A DNA stretch of 64,000 bases from Phycicoccus sp. Soil748 (GTDB lineage: Bacteria > Actinomycetota > Actinomycetes > Actinomycetales > Dermatophilaceae), in the NCBI RefSeq assembly GCF_001428025.1, contig NZ_LMSC01000006.1, forward strand, positions 351,174 through 415,173. The letters are read 5' to 3'. The position numbers and the translations under genes were made by a program. This document shows positions 17,337-25,746 of this stretch, piece after piece. The first letter of the stretch is position 1. Each line of letters opens with the position of its first letter. A model generated the notes under the pieces. The model was not told where the DNA came from. It did no database searches and worked only from the letters and a program-made list of their open reading frames with translations.

Positions 17337-18646
17337 GGCTCGAAGCAGTCGGGCACCCCGTCCCCGTCGGAGTCCAGCGCCTCCTCCTCCTCCAGACGCC
17401 GGTACACCGTGTTCCTGCGGCGCAGCACGAGCGCTGCCAAGGACGCCGAGACCACCGACCCGATCAGGACGGCCAGCTTCGCGTGCTCGAGCCGGTCGGT
17501 CTGGTCGGCGAAGGCCAGCTCGCTGATGAGCAGCGAGACCGTGAACCCCACGCCCGCCAGCAGGGAGAGGCCGAGCACGTCCCACCAGGACAGGTCGTCA
17601 TCGAGCCGGGCCCGGGTGAAGCGGGCCACGGCCCAGGTCCCGGCGAACACCCCGACGAGCTTGCCCAGGACCAGGCCGGCGACGGCACCCAGGACCACGG
17701 CGTCGGTGACCGCCGCGCCCAGGTTGCTGCCGACGACCGTGACGCCGGCAGCGAAGAACGCGAAGACGGGGACCGCCACGCCTGAGGACAGGGGGCGCAG
17801 GCGGTGCTCGAAGTGGTGGGCGACATCGGCGGAGGCGTCGAGCGTGCTCGCCCGGGGGACACTACGCCGCGGCCGGACCGGCACGGTCAGCCCCATGAGG
17901 ACGCCGGCAACCGTGGCGTGGATGCCGGACGCGTGGACCAGCGCCCAGACGGCGACGCCCAGCGGTACCAGCAGCCACCAGTGGGTGATGCGCCGCTGGA
18001 CGAGAAAGGCGAACGCGGCCAGGGGGATGGCTGCCAGCGCGAGCATCGGGAGGTCGAGGTCGCTGGTGTAGAAGATGGCGATGATGCTGATGGCGACCAG
18101 GTCGTCCACCACGGCCAGGGTCAGCAGGAAGCTGCGCAGGGCCGATGGAAGGTGCGTCCCCACGACCGCGAGGACCGCCAGGGCGAAGGCGATGTCGGTG
18201 GCCGTCGGGATCGCCCACCCACCCAGGGCGTCTGCGTCCGCTCCCAGGCCGGTGACGGTGACGGCGTACACGATGGCAGGGACCGCCACCCCGCACAGGG
18301 CCGCGGCGACGGGCACGGCCGCCTTGGCGGGGATGCGCAGGTCACCCACGAGGAACTCCCGCTTGAGCTCGAGGCCTGCCACGAAGAAGAAGATCGCCAG
18401 CAGCCCGTCGGCTGCCCAGGTCCCGAGCGTGAGATCGAGGTGCAGGACGTGCGGACCGATGGTGAAGTCCCGGAGTCCCTCGTACGTCTCGTGCCACGGG
18501 GTGTTGGCCCAGACGAGCGCGGCGACGGCCGCCACGAGCAGGATGGCGCCGCCGACGGTCTCGGTCCGCAGGGCTCTGGCGACGTACTGCGCCTCCTGCC
18601 AGGTCGAGCGGGCGAAGAGGCGCGGGCGCAGGGGGTTCAGGCTCAC
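17318..18646 (-). CDS. nhaA: Na+/H+ antiporter NhaA with C-terminal EF-hand-like loop
   Basis: A 442-residue NhaA. Signature blocks are [43 protein letters not shown] and [11 protein letters not shown], the last containing the paired aspartates that carry Na+ and H+. There are about 12 membrane segments. Unusually, the cytosolic tail ends with D425[11 protein letters not shown]436, a complete 12-residue EF-hand-type loop (acidic residues at 1, 3, 5, 9 and 12), which could bind Ca2+. GTG 18646 has GGAAGG 5 bases upstream, and that site is flanked by a structured leader. It is probably transcribed alone. Confidence 0.95.
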   Translation of the reverse strand: MSLNPLRPRLFARSTWQEAQYVARALRTETVGGAILLVAAVAALVWANTPWHETYEGLRDFTIGPHVLHLDLTLGTWAADGLLAIFFFVAGLELKREFLVGDLRIPAKAAVPVAAALCGVAVPAIVYAVTVTGLGADADALGGWAIPTATDIAFALAVLAVVGTHLPSALRSFLLTLAVVDDLVAISIIAIFYTSDLDLPMLALAAIPLAAFAFLVQRRITHWWLLVPLGVAVWALVHASGIHATVAGVLMGLTVPVRPRRSVPRASTLDASADVAHHFEHRLRPLSSGVAVPVFAFFAAGVTVVGSNLGAAVTDAVVLGAVAGLVLGKLVGVFAGTWAVARFTRARLDDDLSWWDVLGLSLLAGVGFTVSLLISELAFADQTDRLEHAKLAVLIGSVVSASLAALVLRRRNTVYRRLEEEEALDSDGDGVPDCFEPQASTK

Positions 18647-18655
18647 GGAGGCCTT

Positions 18656-18736
18656 CCTTGGTCGGCGAGGAACAAGACGCTGCCACTCGCTGGGGCAGCG
18701 ACGCCGACCAGACTTCCCGGCTCACCAGCACCAAGG
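18656..18736 (-). ncRNA. structured nhaA leader RNA, candidate cation riboswitch
   Basis: On the minus strand TACCCT (18739-18734) can serve as -10. The leader then forms nested stems: 18709-18702 with 18667-18660 (8 bp), an inner hairpin 18700-18694 with 18685-18679 (7 bp), and CCTTGGT (18736-18730) able to pair with ACCAAGG (18662-18656). The last strand runs into the GGAAGG ribosome site of nhaA, so folding would control translation. Li+/Na+-sensing riboswitches (nhaA-I, nhaA-II, Na+-I) are known upstream of such genes. Membership of any class is unproven. Confidence 0.5.
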
Positions 18737-18800
18737 GTATCCGGCGCGGCCGGCGCGGTGCTCCCGCGACCAGCTCGCGGGACCACTGGCGCCCCGTGGC

Positions 18801-19235
18801 TCAGCGGGCGGTGAGCCGCTCGACCCACTCGGCCGGCCAGGGCGCGCTCGACGGGCGCCCCGGCCCGGTGCGGTCGAGGTGCACGGTGACGTAGCGGCCG
18901 CGTACGGCGCGCTCGCGGGGCGCGCCCTCGAACTCCTCGCCCCAGACCTCGAACTCGAAGGTCATCGAGGAGGTCCCGAGCTCGGTCACCGACACGGTCG
19001 TCGTCACCTCCTGGCCGAAGAACAGGGGCGCCTCGAAGTCGGCCTCGTAGCGCACCCTCGGGGCCACGGGGAAGTAGCCGTCGAGGCCCCGCTCGCGCGT
19101 CAGTGACGCCTCGACGGACTCGACCAGCCGCAGCACGGTGCTGTTGTGGTAGATCCCGGCTGCATCGGTGTCGACCCACTCGATGCGCGAACGCAGGGTG
19201 GCGCTCGCGATGACGGGACGGTCCAGTGCGGTCAC
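18801..19235 (-). CDS. 4-hydroxybenzoyl-CoA-thioesterase-type hotdog protein
   Basis: A 144-residue hotdog-fold acyl-CoA thioesterase. WVDTDAAGIYHNSTVLRLVE (20-39) matches the 4HBT active-site loop with the catalytic aspartate (D-T-D-A-A-G) and the following YH. It is the last gene of the six-gene aryl-CoA operon. GTG 19235 overlaps the stop of the monooxygenase-reductase gene (GTGA). It probably releases free acid from an aromatic or ring-reduced CoA thioester formed by the upstream enzymes. Confidence 0.9.
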   Translation of the reverse strand: MTALDRPVIASATLRSRIEWVDTDAAGIYHNSTVLRLVESVEASLTRERGLDGYFPVAPRVRYEADFEAPLFFGQEVTTTVSVTELGTSSMTFEFEVWGEEFEGAPRERAVRGRYVTVHLDRTGPGRPSSAPWPAEWVERLTAR

Positions 19236-21661
19236 GCCGACACGGTCTCAGGAGCCGCCTCGGCCGCCCCCACCGACCCCGGCCGCCACCGCAGGTGCAC
19301 GTCGCCCGAGTCGCCCTCACGCAGGAGCGCCAGGCGCGGCGGCACCTTGTCGGTGCGTGACGTCGGCGGCCGCCGCCGGCCGGCCTGCCACTGCACCGGC
19401 CACTCGGCAGCGGGTCCCGCGTAGTCCTGCTCCGCTGCTGCGTGCAGGGTCCACTGGGGGTCGTAGAGGTGGGTCCGGCCGAGCGCGCACAGGTCGGCGC
19501 GTCCGGCGAGCAGGATCGAGTTGACGTCGTCGTGCGACGAGATCGCCCCGACCGCGATGACCGCCACCCCGGCCGGGCGGGCGACCTCGTGACGGATCCG
19601 GTCGGCGAACGGCGTCTGGTAGGACCGCCCGAACGCCGGCTTCTCGTCCTTGGTCACCTGCCCCGACGAGACGTCGATGGCAGCTGCGCCGTGCTCGATG
19701 AAGGCCCGCGCGATCTCGACCGCGTCGTGCTCGGTGTTGCCGTCCGGCGCCCAGTCGGTGGCCGAGATGCGCACGGTCACGGGCACGTGGTCGGGGACCA
19801 CGCCGCGTACGGCGTCGAACACCTCGAGGGGGAAGCGCAGGCGGTTCTCGAGCGAGCCGCCGTACTCGTCGGTGCGGACGTTGGAGATCGGCGACAGGAA
19901 CGACGAGAGCAGGTAGCCGTGGGCGGCGTGCACCTCGACGAGGTCGAACCCGGCCTCCACACCCCGGCGCGCTGCGTCACGGAAGTCGGCGACCACCTGG
20001 TCCATGTCGTCGCGCGTCATCTCGCGTGGAACGTGGCAGCCGTCGCCGTAGGGGAGCGCGGACGGGCCGACGACCTCCCAGTTGTCCTGGGCGAGGGGCT
20101 CGTCCATGCCGTCCCACATGAGCTTGGTCGAGCCCTTGCGCCCCGAGTGGCCGAGCTGCAGGCCGATCCTGCCGGTGCTGCGCTCGTGGACGAACGCCGT
20201 GATCCGGGCCCAGGCGTCGCGCTGCTCGTCGTTCCACAAGCCGGGGCAGCCCAGGGTGATCCGGCCCTCGGGCGACACACAGGTCATCTCCGACATCACG
20301 AGGCCCGCGCCGCCGAGCGCCTTGGACCCGAGGTGCACGAGGTGGAACTCGCCGGGCACGCCGTCGACCGCGGAGTACATGTCCATGGGCGAGAGGATGA
20401 CGCGGTTCTTGAGCTCCAGCGCGCCGATCCGCGTCGGCTGGAACATCGCCGGCGCGGCCTCGTCGACCCCGCTCCCGTCGACCTCGCCATCGCCGACCGC
20501 AGCTCCTCGTGCGAACGCGGCCTGGATGCGGGCGGCGAACTCGGCGTCGCGGTCCTTGAGGTTCTCGAAGGTGATCCGGCGCGAGCGGGTGAGCAGGTTG
20601 AAGACGAACTCGTCGTGGTCCTGCCCCGCGTACATGCCGATGTTCTCGAACCACTCGAGGCTGGCCTGCGCCGCGCGCTGGGTCGACTCGACGACCGGCT
20701 TGCGCTCCTCCTGGTATGCCGCAAGGGCTTTGGGCACGGTGTCGTGCTCGTGCAGGCAGGCGGCGAGGGCCAGGGCGTCCTCCATGGCGAGCTTGGTGCC
20801 GGAGCCGATGGAGAAGTGCGCCGTGTGGGCGGCGTCGCCGAGCAGGACGACGTTGTCGTCGTGCCACTTCTCGTTGCGGACCGTGGTGAAGCTCAGCCAC
20901 TTGGAGTTGTTGGTGAGGATGTGGTGGCCGCCGAGGTCGTCGGCGAAGATCTCGGCGACCCGCTGCACGGCGTGCTCGTCGGACACCCCGGGAGGGAACA
21001 CCTCGTGCTCGGTACGGTCGAAGCCGGCCCGGCGCCACACGTCCTCGTGCATCTCCACGATGAACGTGGATCCCTTGTCGGAGTAGGGGTATCCGTGGAT
21101 CTGCATCGTCCCGAACCCGGTGTTGCGGACGATGAACTGGAAGGCCTCGAAGACCAGGTCCGTGCCGAACCAGATGTACTTGTTGTGGCGGCGGTCGAGG
21201 CTGGGCCCGAACGCGTCGGCGTAGCGGGTCCGCACCTGCGAGTTCAGCCCGTCGGAGGCGACGACCAGGTCGTACTCGGCGCGGAGCCGGTCGGTGTCCG
21301 GCGCCTCGGTGCGGTAGTGGACCTCCACACCCAGCTCCGCCACCCGGGCCTGCAGGATGCGGAGCAGCTCCTTGCGGCTCATCGCCGCGAAGCCCTGCCC
21401 GCCGATGGTGGAGGAGCGCCCGTCGACGGCCACGTCGATGTCGGTCCAGCGCGCGAACTGCCGCTCCATGGCGCCGTAGATCGCGGTGTCGGCGCTCTCG
21501 ATGCCGCCGAGGGTCTCGTCGGAGAACACCACCCCGAACCCGAAGGTGTCGTCGGGGGCGTTGCGCTCCCAGACCGTCACCTCGTGGCCGGTGTCGAGCT
21601 GCTTCATCAGGGCGGCGAGGTAGAGGCCGCCGGGCCCCCCGCCCACGATCGCGATCCTCAT
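19232..21661 (-). CDS. bifunctional aryl-CoA flavin monooxygenase / OYE reductase (salicylyl-CoA 5-hydroxylase type)
   Basis: An 809-residue fusion. Residues 1-390 form an aromatic hydroxylase: IVGGGPGGLYLA (5-16) binds FAD and LLGDAAHTAHFSIGSG (273-288) is the GD motif. Residues 406-800 form an Old-Yellow-Enzyme barrel with NRVILSPMDMY, QLGHSGRKG and HAAHGYLLSSFLSP. This architecture is that of salicylyl-CoA 5-hydroxylase/oxidoreductase and of 2-aminobenzoyl-CoA monooxygenase/reductase of Azoarcus. Hydroxylation and ring reduction of an aryl-CoA is therefore likely; salicylyl-CoA or 2-aminobenzoyl-CoA cannot be separated by eye. ATG 21661 overlaps the ligase stop by 4 bases. Confidence 0.92.
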   Translation of the reverse strand: MRIAIVGGGPGGLYLAALMKQLDTGHEVTVWERNAPDDTFGFGVVFSDETLGGIESADTAIYGAMERQFARWTDIDVAVDGRSSTIGGQGFAAMSRKELLRILQARVAELGVEVHYRTEAPDTDRLRAEYDLVVASDGLNSQVRTRYADAFGPSLDRRHNKYIWFGTDLVFEAFQFIVRNTGFGTMQIHGYPYSDKGSTFIVEMHEDVWRRAGFDRTEHEVFPPGVSDEHAVQRVAEIFADDLGGHHILTNNSKWLSFTTVRNEKWHDDNVVLLGDAAHTAHFSIGSGTKLAMEDALALAACLHEHDTVPKALAAYQEERKPVVESTQRAAQASLEWFENIGMYAGQDHDEFVFNLLTRSRRITFENLKDRDAEFAARIQAAFARGAAVGDGEVDGSGVDEAAPAMFQPTRIGALELKNRVILSPMDMYSAVDGVPGEFHLVHLGSKALGGAGLVMSEMTCVSPEGRITLGCPGLWNDEQRDAWARITAFVHERSTGRIGLQLGHSGRKGSTKLMWDGMDEPLAQDNWEVVGPSALPYGDGCHVPREMTRDDMDQVVADFRDAARRGVEAGFDLVEVHAAHGYLLSSFLSPISNVRTDEYGGSLENRLRFPLEVFDAVRGVVPDHVPVTVRISATDWAPDGNTEHDAVEIARAFIEHGAAAIDVSSGQVTKDEKPAFGRSYQTPFADRIRHEVARPAGVAVIAVGAISSHDDVNSILLAGRADLCALGRTHLYDPQWTLHAAAEQDYAGPAAEWPVQWQAGRRRPPTSRTDKVPPRLALLREGDSGDVHLRWRPGSVGAAEAAPETVSA

Positions 21662-23337
21662 GACGACTCCTGCCCGGTGCGGACGGCCTGCTCGCGCAGC
21701 TTGAAGTGCTGGAGCTTGCCGCTGGTGTTGCGCGGCAGCTGGTCGACGAAGCGGACGCGGCGTGGGTACTTGTACGGCGCCAGCGTCGCCTTGACGTGGT
21801 CCTGGATCTCGCGGGCCTTCGCGTCGTCGCCGACCACGCCCTCGCGCAGGACGACGAACGCGCTGACGATCGAGCCGCGCTCGGGGTCGGGCTCGCCCAC
21901 GACACCGGCCTCGACGACGTCGGGGTGCCCGTCGATGGCGGCCTCGACCTCGGGGGCGCCGATGTTGTAGCCGGAGCTGACGATCATGCTGTCGGTGCGG
22001 GCCCGGTAGAAGAAGTAGCCGTCCTCGTCCTGCACGAACGTGTCGCCGGTGACGTTCCAGCCGTTGACGACGTAGCCGAGCTGCCGGTCGTCGTCGAGGT
22101 AGCGGCAGCCGACCGGCCCGATGACCGCGAGCCTGCCCTCGGTGCCGGGCGGGACCGGCTCGTCGTCGGCGCCGAGGATCGTGGCGCGGTAGCCGGGCAC
22201 GGGTCTTCCGGTGCTGCCGGGGCGGATGTCGTCGCCGGCCGCGGAGATGAAGATGTGCAGCATCTCGGTCGCGCCGATCCCGTCGATGATGGCCAGCCCG
22301 AGCTCGGCACGGATCGCCTCCCAGACCTCTTGGGCGATGTGCTCGCCGGCGCTGACCGCGGCCCGCAGGCCCTTGAGCCTGGGCAGGTGGCCGGCCTTGA
22401 TGATCTGCTTGTAGGCCGTCGGCGCGGTCGCGAGGACGGTGACCCCGTGCTCCTCGACGAGCTCGGCGAGCTGGGCGGGGGTGGCTGCCTCGGTGAGCAG
22501 CGCGCACGCCCCGGCCCGCAGGGTGAACACCACGAGCATGCCCAGCCCGAACGTGAAGGCGAACGGCGCGGTGCAGGCGACGACGTCGTCGGGCTGCAGG
22601 CGCAGGACGTGGCGGCCGAAGGTGTTGTCGATCGAGAGCACGTCGCGGTGGAAGTGCGTGGTGACCTTCGGGACGCCGGTGCTGCCGGAGGTGGGTCCGA
22701 AGAGGGCGACGTCGTCGGCGGCGGTGTCGACGGCCGTGTAGCTGCCGGACTTGGCGGTGACCCGTCGGGTGAGGTCGTCGTCGGTGTCGCCGCCGTAGGG
22801 CACGACCACGAGGCCCGGGGCCACGGTGTCGCGGACGGTCTCGACGTCCTCGGTGAAGCGGTGGTCGACCAGGGCCACGGCGGGGCGCGTCTTCTCCACG
22901 ACCGGGCCGAGCTCCCGGGCGCGCAGCGCGGCCATCGTGGTGACGACCACGCCGCCGGCCTTCAGCGTGCCGAGCCAGGCGGCGACGGTCCAGGGGTTGT
23001 TGGGGGAGCGCAGCAGGACGCGGTTGCCGGGCACGAGCCCGAGGTCCTCGGTGAGGACGGCGGCGACCTGGTCGACGGTCCGCAGCAGCTCGCCGTAGGT
23101 CCACACCGTGCCGTCAGGGGTGCGCAGGGCCGGCCGGTCCGGCCCGTGGGTGGCCACCGTCGCGTCGAGGAGCTCGACGGCGGCGTTCAGCCGTTCGGGG
23201 TACTGCAGGTCCGGCGTCGTGAACTCGAGCGTGGGCCACTGCGCCATCGGCGGGAGGTGGTCTCGCGCGAAGGTGTCGGTGTGCCCGCTCGGCGAGAGCG
23301 TGGCCGTCGCGTCGGCGGCGTGTGGCGTGGTCGACAT
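21658..23337 (-). CDS. aryl-CoA ligase (benzoate/2-aminobenzoate-CoA ligase family)
   Basis: A 559-residue ANL-superfamily enzyme that activates an aromatic acid with ATP and CoA. The P-loop GPTSGSTGVPKVTTH (about 213-227), the A5 motif GIGATEMLHIF, the hinge region GWNVTGD and the C-terminal lysine motif PRNTSGKLQHFKLR are all present. GIGATEMLH is characteristic of benzoate and 2-aminobenzoate-CoA ligases. It supplies the CoA thioester for the fused monooxygenase encoded next. The start shares one base with the thioesterase stop. Confidence 0.9.
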   Translation of the reverse strand: MSTTPHAADATATLSPSGHTDTFARDHLPPMAQWPTLEFTTPDLQYPERLNAAVELLDATVATHGPDRPALRTPDGTVWTYGELLRTVDQVAAVLTEDLGLVPGNRVLLRSPNNPWTVAAWLGTLKAGGVVVTTMAALRARELGPVVEKTRPAVALVDHRFTEDVETVRDTVAPGLVVVPYGGDTDDDLTRRVTAKSGSYTAVDTAADDVALFGPTSGSTGVPKVTTHFHRDVLSIDNTFGRHVLRLQPDDVVACTAPFAFTFGLGMLVVFTLRAGACALLTEAATPAQLAELVEEHGVTVLATAPTAYKQIIKAGHLPRLKGLRAAVSAGEHIAQEVWEAIRAELGLAIIDGIGATEMLHIFISAAGDDIRPGSTGRPVPGYRATILGADDEPVPPGTEGRLAVIGPVGCRYLDDDRQLGYVVNGWNVTGDTFVQDEDGYFFYRARTDSMIVSSGYNIGAPEVEAAIDGHPDVVEAGVVGEPDPERGSIVSAFVVLREGVVGDDAKAREIQDHVKATLAPYKYPRRVRFVDQLPRNTSGKLQHFKLREQAVRTGQESS

Positions 23338-24263
23338 CAGTGACCTCCGGAGGTGGCGCGGATCATGCCTTCCTGGACGACGGTGGCGAGGTGCTCACCG
23401 TCGGGGGTGAAGAAGCGGCCGAGGCCGACACCGCGACCGGAGTCGGCGGCCACCGCCTCCTGCGCGTAGAGCAGCCAGCCGTCGAGGGCACCCGGTGCCG
23501 GCGGCCGGTGGAACCACATGGCGTGGTCGAGGCTGGCGGTCACCAGACCGGGCTGCGCCCAGGGCAGGTCGAGGACGCGCAGCACCGGCTCGAGGATCGT
23601 GTAGTCGCAGACGTAGGCGAGGGCGGCGAGGTCGCGCTGGCTGTCGGTGAGCCCGTCGACCGGGCGCAGGGCGTCGAACGGCTTGACCCACAACGCCTGG
23701 TGCGGCGCGCTGCCGCCGTCGACCTCCAGGTAGACCGGTCCGGGCACGTGGCGCATGTCGAAGCTGCGCCCGCCCGACCAGTACGCCTTGGACTCCCCGG
23801 TCATCGTCGAGCCGTCCCCCGGCTCGCGGTCGGCGAGGTATGCCGCGGAGCTGGGCAGCGTGTCCGGTGCGGGGACGTCGGCCGGTGCCGACGCGGCGTA
23901 CCGGCCTCCGTCCTCCCCGGCGGCGAAGCCGACGAGGCACGTGTAGGCGGGCTTGCCGTTCTGGAACGCCCGCACCTGCCGGGTGGCGTAGCCGCGGCCG
24001 TCGCGCAGGACCTCGACCTCGTAGGTGACGGGGGCACCGATGTCGACCGGGCGCATGAAGTAGCTGTGCATCGAGTGCATGGTCTTGCCGTCGGTCACCG
24101 TCAGCATGGCTGCGGCCGCGGCCTGGGCGACCATGTCGCCGCCGTACGCCTTGGGCCACGGGCACGGCTGGGTGGTCGCGGTGAACGCGACGTCGAAGTG
24201 CTGCGCCGCAACGGGTTCGAGGGCCAGGGCGTTCGTGACGACCTCGGACGTCGGGTGCGTCAC
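23337..24263 (-). CDS. acyl-CoA thioesterase II (TesB-like double hotdog)
   Basis: A 308-residue TesB-family thioesterase with two hotdog halves. The N-terminal half has AYGGDMVAQAAAAAM and MHSMHSYFMRPVDIGAP, the C-terminal half LDHAMWFHRP and GRFFTPDGEHLATVVQEGMIR. TesB enzymes hydrolyse medium to long or branched acyl-CoAs; in this operon it may act on an aromatic-derived CoA ester. GTG 24263 overlaps the cupin stop (GTGA), which fixes the start well beyond the spurious upstream frame. Confidence 0.9.
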   Translation of the reverse strand: MTHPTSEVVTNALALEPVAAQHFDVAFTATTQPCPWPKAYGGDMVAQAAAAAMLTVTDGKTMHSMHSYFMRPVDIGAPVTYEVEVLRDGRGYATRQVRAFQNGKPAYTCLVGFAAGEDGGRYAASAPADVPAPDTLPSSAAYLADREPGDGSTMTGESKAYWSGGRSFDMRHVPGPVYLEVDGGSAPHQALWVKPFDALRPVDGLTDSQRDLAALAYVCDYTILEPVLRVLDLPWAQPGLVTASLDHAMWFHRPPAPGALDGWLLYAQEAVAADSGRGVGLGRFFTPDGEHLATVVQEGMIRATSGGH

Positions 24264-24745
24264 GGGCGGTCCGCCCAGTGCCGCAGGTCGGCGTCGTCGA
24301 CCTGCGGGAGGTTGACGACGATGTTCTCCGGCGTGCGGGTGGTCATCCAGGTCAGGGGGTTGTTGCGGTCGAGGTTGCACTCGACGTGCGGCATGAACGG
24401 CGGCACGAAGACCCAGTCGCCCTCGGCCATGTCGATGTAGTCCTCGAAGCGCCCGCCGAAGTAGATCCGGGCGCGGCCGGACAGCACGTAGCCGCCGGTC
24501 TCGGCCTCGCCGTGGTGGTGGGGGACCGAGCGGTAGCCGGCCTCGTTGCTCACCTTGCCGAACCACAGCCGCTTCGCCGGGGTGTGCTGGATGCTGACGC
24601 CGGAGATCCGGCTGGCGCCACCGGACTGCCCGGTGTCACCACCCTCGGAGCCGCCGCGGGTGACGACGGGGACGACCAGGCCGTTCTCGTTCGCCCAGGC
24701 CGAGGGGTCGCCCTCGAGCTGGTACTTGCTGAAGTCGGGTTCCAC
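24260..24745 (-). CDS. single-domain cupin, possible dioxygenase or CoA-pathway accessory
   Basis: A 161-residue monocupin. Motif 1, HHHGEAETGGYVLSG, gives HXH-X3-E with an extra histidine. Motif 2, GDWVFVPPFMPHVECN, gives the fourth metal ligand, so a mononuclear metal site is intact. Gentisate dioxygenases are about twice this size and bicupin, so this is not a normal one. It may be a small ring-cleavage dioxygenase, an isomerase or a regulatory cupin. GTG 24745 has a good GGAG site 7 bases upstream. It is the second gene of the operon. Confidence 0.8.
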   Translation of the reverse strand: MEPDFSKYQLEGDPSAWANENGLVVPVVTRGGSEGGDTGQSGGASRISGVSIQHTPAKRLWFGKVSNEAGYRSVPHHHGEAETGGYVLSGRARIYFGGRFEDYIDMAEGDWVFVPPFMPHVECNLDRNNPLTWMTTRTPENIVVNLPQVDDADLRHWADRP

Positions 24746-24767
24746 GGGGGCTCCTTCGTCGGTCCGG

Positions 24768-24803
24768 GCAGTGGTCTGGGCGGTGGTCTGGGTGCTGGTT
24801 CGG
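24768..24803. repeat. degenerate 12-bp tandem repeat between fah and cupin genes
   Basis: Three units of 12 bp (24768-24779, 24780-24791, 24792-24803) share the pattern GYGSTGGTYYGG. They fill most of the 78-bp gap, the only sizeable gap in the operon. Confidence 0.6.
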
Positions 24804-24823
24804 GTGGTCGCCGCGGTCGTCGG

Positions 24824-25657
24824 TCAGGTCAGGCGGATGGTGTTGCGCAGCAGGCCGATTCCCTCGATCTCGGTCTCGAGGACGTCGCCGTCGCTGAGGA
24901 AGCGCTTCGGGTCGCGGGCGACGCCGACCCCGCCGGGGGTGCCGGTGAGGACCAGGTCGCCGGGGCGCAGCACCGTGAAGGTCGAGATGTAGGCGAGCAG
25001 GTCGGCGGCGTCGAAGACCAGGGTCGCGGTGCTGTCGCGCTGCACCTCCTCGCCGTTGACCCGGCAGGTGACCGTGAGGCCCGCAGTGGGGTCGACCTCG
25101 TCAGGCGTCACGACGACGGGGCCGGTGGGCGTGGAGCCGTCCCACGCCTTGCCCTGGAACCACTGCAGCGTGCGGTACTGCCAATCGCGCACCGAGACGT
25201 CGTTGGCCACCGTGTAGCCGGCGATGGCGGCCGTGGCGGTCGCCCGGTCGGCGCCCCTGAGGGTCGTGCCGACGACCACGGCGAGCTCGGCCTCCCAGTC
25301 GACGTCGGTGCCGGCGAGGAGCCGGACGTCGTCGGTGGGGCCGACCAGGCTGTCGGCGTACTTCGCGAAGAGCGTGGGGTGGCTGGGCAGGTCGCGGCCG
25401 GTCTCGCGGATGTGCTCCCCGTAGTTGAGTCCGCAGCAGATGACCTTGCCGGGGTGGGGAAGGGGGGCCAGCGGCTCGGCGCCGTCGAGGACGTCGCCGG
25501 TCAGCGTGGCCGGGTCGAGGGTGCCGCCGGCGGCGAGGAAGGCGGACAGGTCCGCGGCATACCGGTCCGTCCCGGGCAGCAGGAGCGCGCGCCAGCCGTC
25601 GTCGGTGAGGGCGGCGGCACGGGTGGTGCCGGCATGGGCGACGGTGCCGAGCTGCAT
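24824..25657 (-). CDS. fumarylacetoacetate-hydrolase family protein (aryl-CoA operon)
   Basis: A 277-residue FAH-fold enzyme. CCGLNYGEHIRE and VDWEAELAVVVG give the metal-binding His and Glu. GYTVANDVSVRDWQ and FQGKAWDGSTPTGP, then DLVLTGTPGGVGVARDP, complete the family core. FAH enzymes cleave C-C bonds in diketoacids such as fumarylpyruvate, the expected product of a gentisate-type route. It is the first gene of the operon; ATG 25657 has no ribosome site but lies 6 bases after AAATCT, with TTGACG 17 bp further up, so it is probably leaderless. Confidence 0.9.
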   Translation of the reverse strand: MQLGTVAHAGTTRAAALTDDGWRALLLPGTDRYAADLSAFLAAGGTLDPATLTGDVLDGAEPLAPLPHPGKVICCGLNYGEHIRETGRDLPSHPTLFAKYADSLVGPTDDVRLLAGTDVDWEAELAVVVGTTLRGADRATATAAIAGYTVANDVSVRDWQYRTLQWFQGKAWDGSTPTGPVVVTPDEVDPTAGLTVTCRVNGEEVQRDSTATLVFDAADLLAYISTFTVLRPGDLVLTGTPGGVGVARDPKRFLSDGDVLETEIEGIGLLRNTIRLT

Positions 25658-25663
25658 ATAGCG

Positions 25664-25707
25664 AGATTTTCACGACCGTCGTCAAACGTCAATAGGTCCG
25701 CTAGGCT
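25664..25707. promoter_or_regulatory. divergent promoter with 17-bp palindromic operator
   Basis: For the aryl-CoA operon (minus): -35 TTGACG (25692-25687), 17-bp spacer, -10 AAATCT (25669-25664). For ridA (plus): -10 TAGGCT (25702-25707). The spacer holds the palindrome TTNACGACNGTCGTNAA (25669-25685), which overlaps the region of the ridA -35 as well, so one protein could govern both directions. PaaX is the nearest candidate. Confidence 0.65.
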
Positions 25708-25746
25708 CGAGGACCACCGGAGCACGCCCACCGACCTGGAGGTCCG

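Noticed and set aside
18680-18736. Cobalamin-riboswitch-like box in the nhaA leader
   Set aside because: Only about 10 of 16 positions of the B12 box agree, the other conserved B12 elements are missing, and the downstream gene has no link to cobalamin.
21662-23104. Extension of the monooxygenase frame upstream to a 1290-residue protein
   Set aside because: The added part reads out of frame through the aryl-CoA ligase gene; ATG 21661 overlapping the ligase stop is the natural start.
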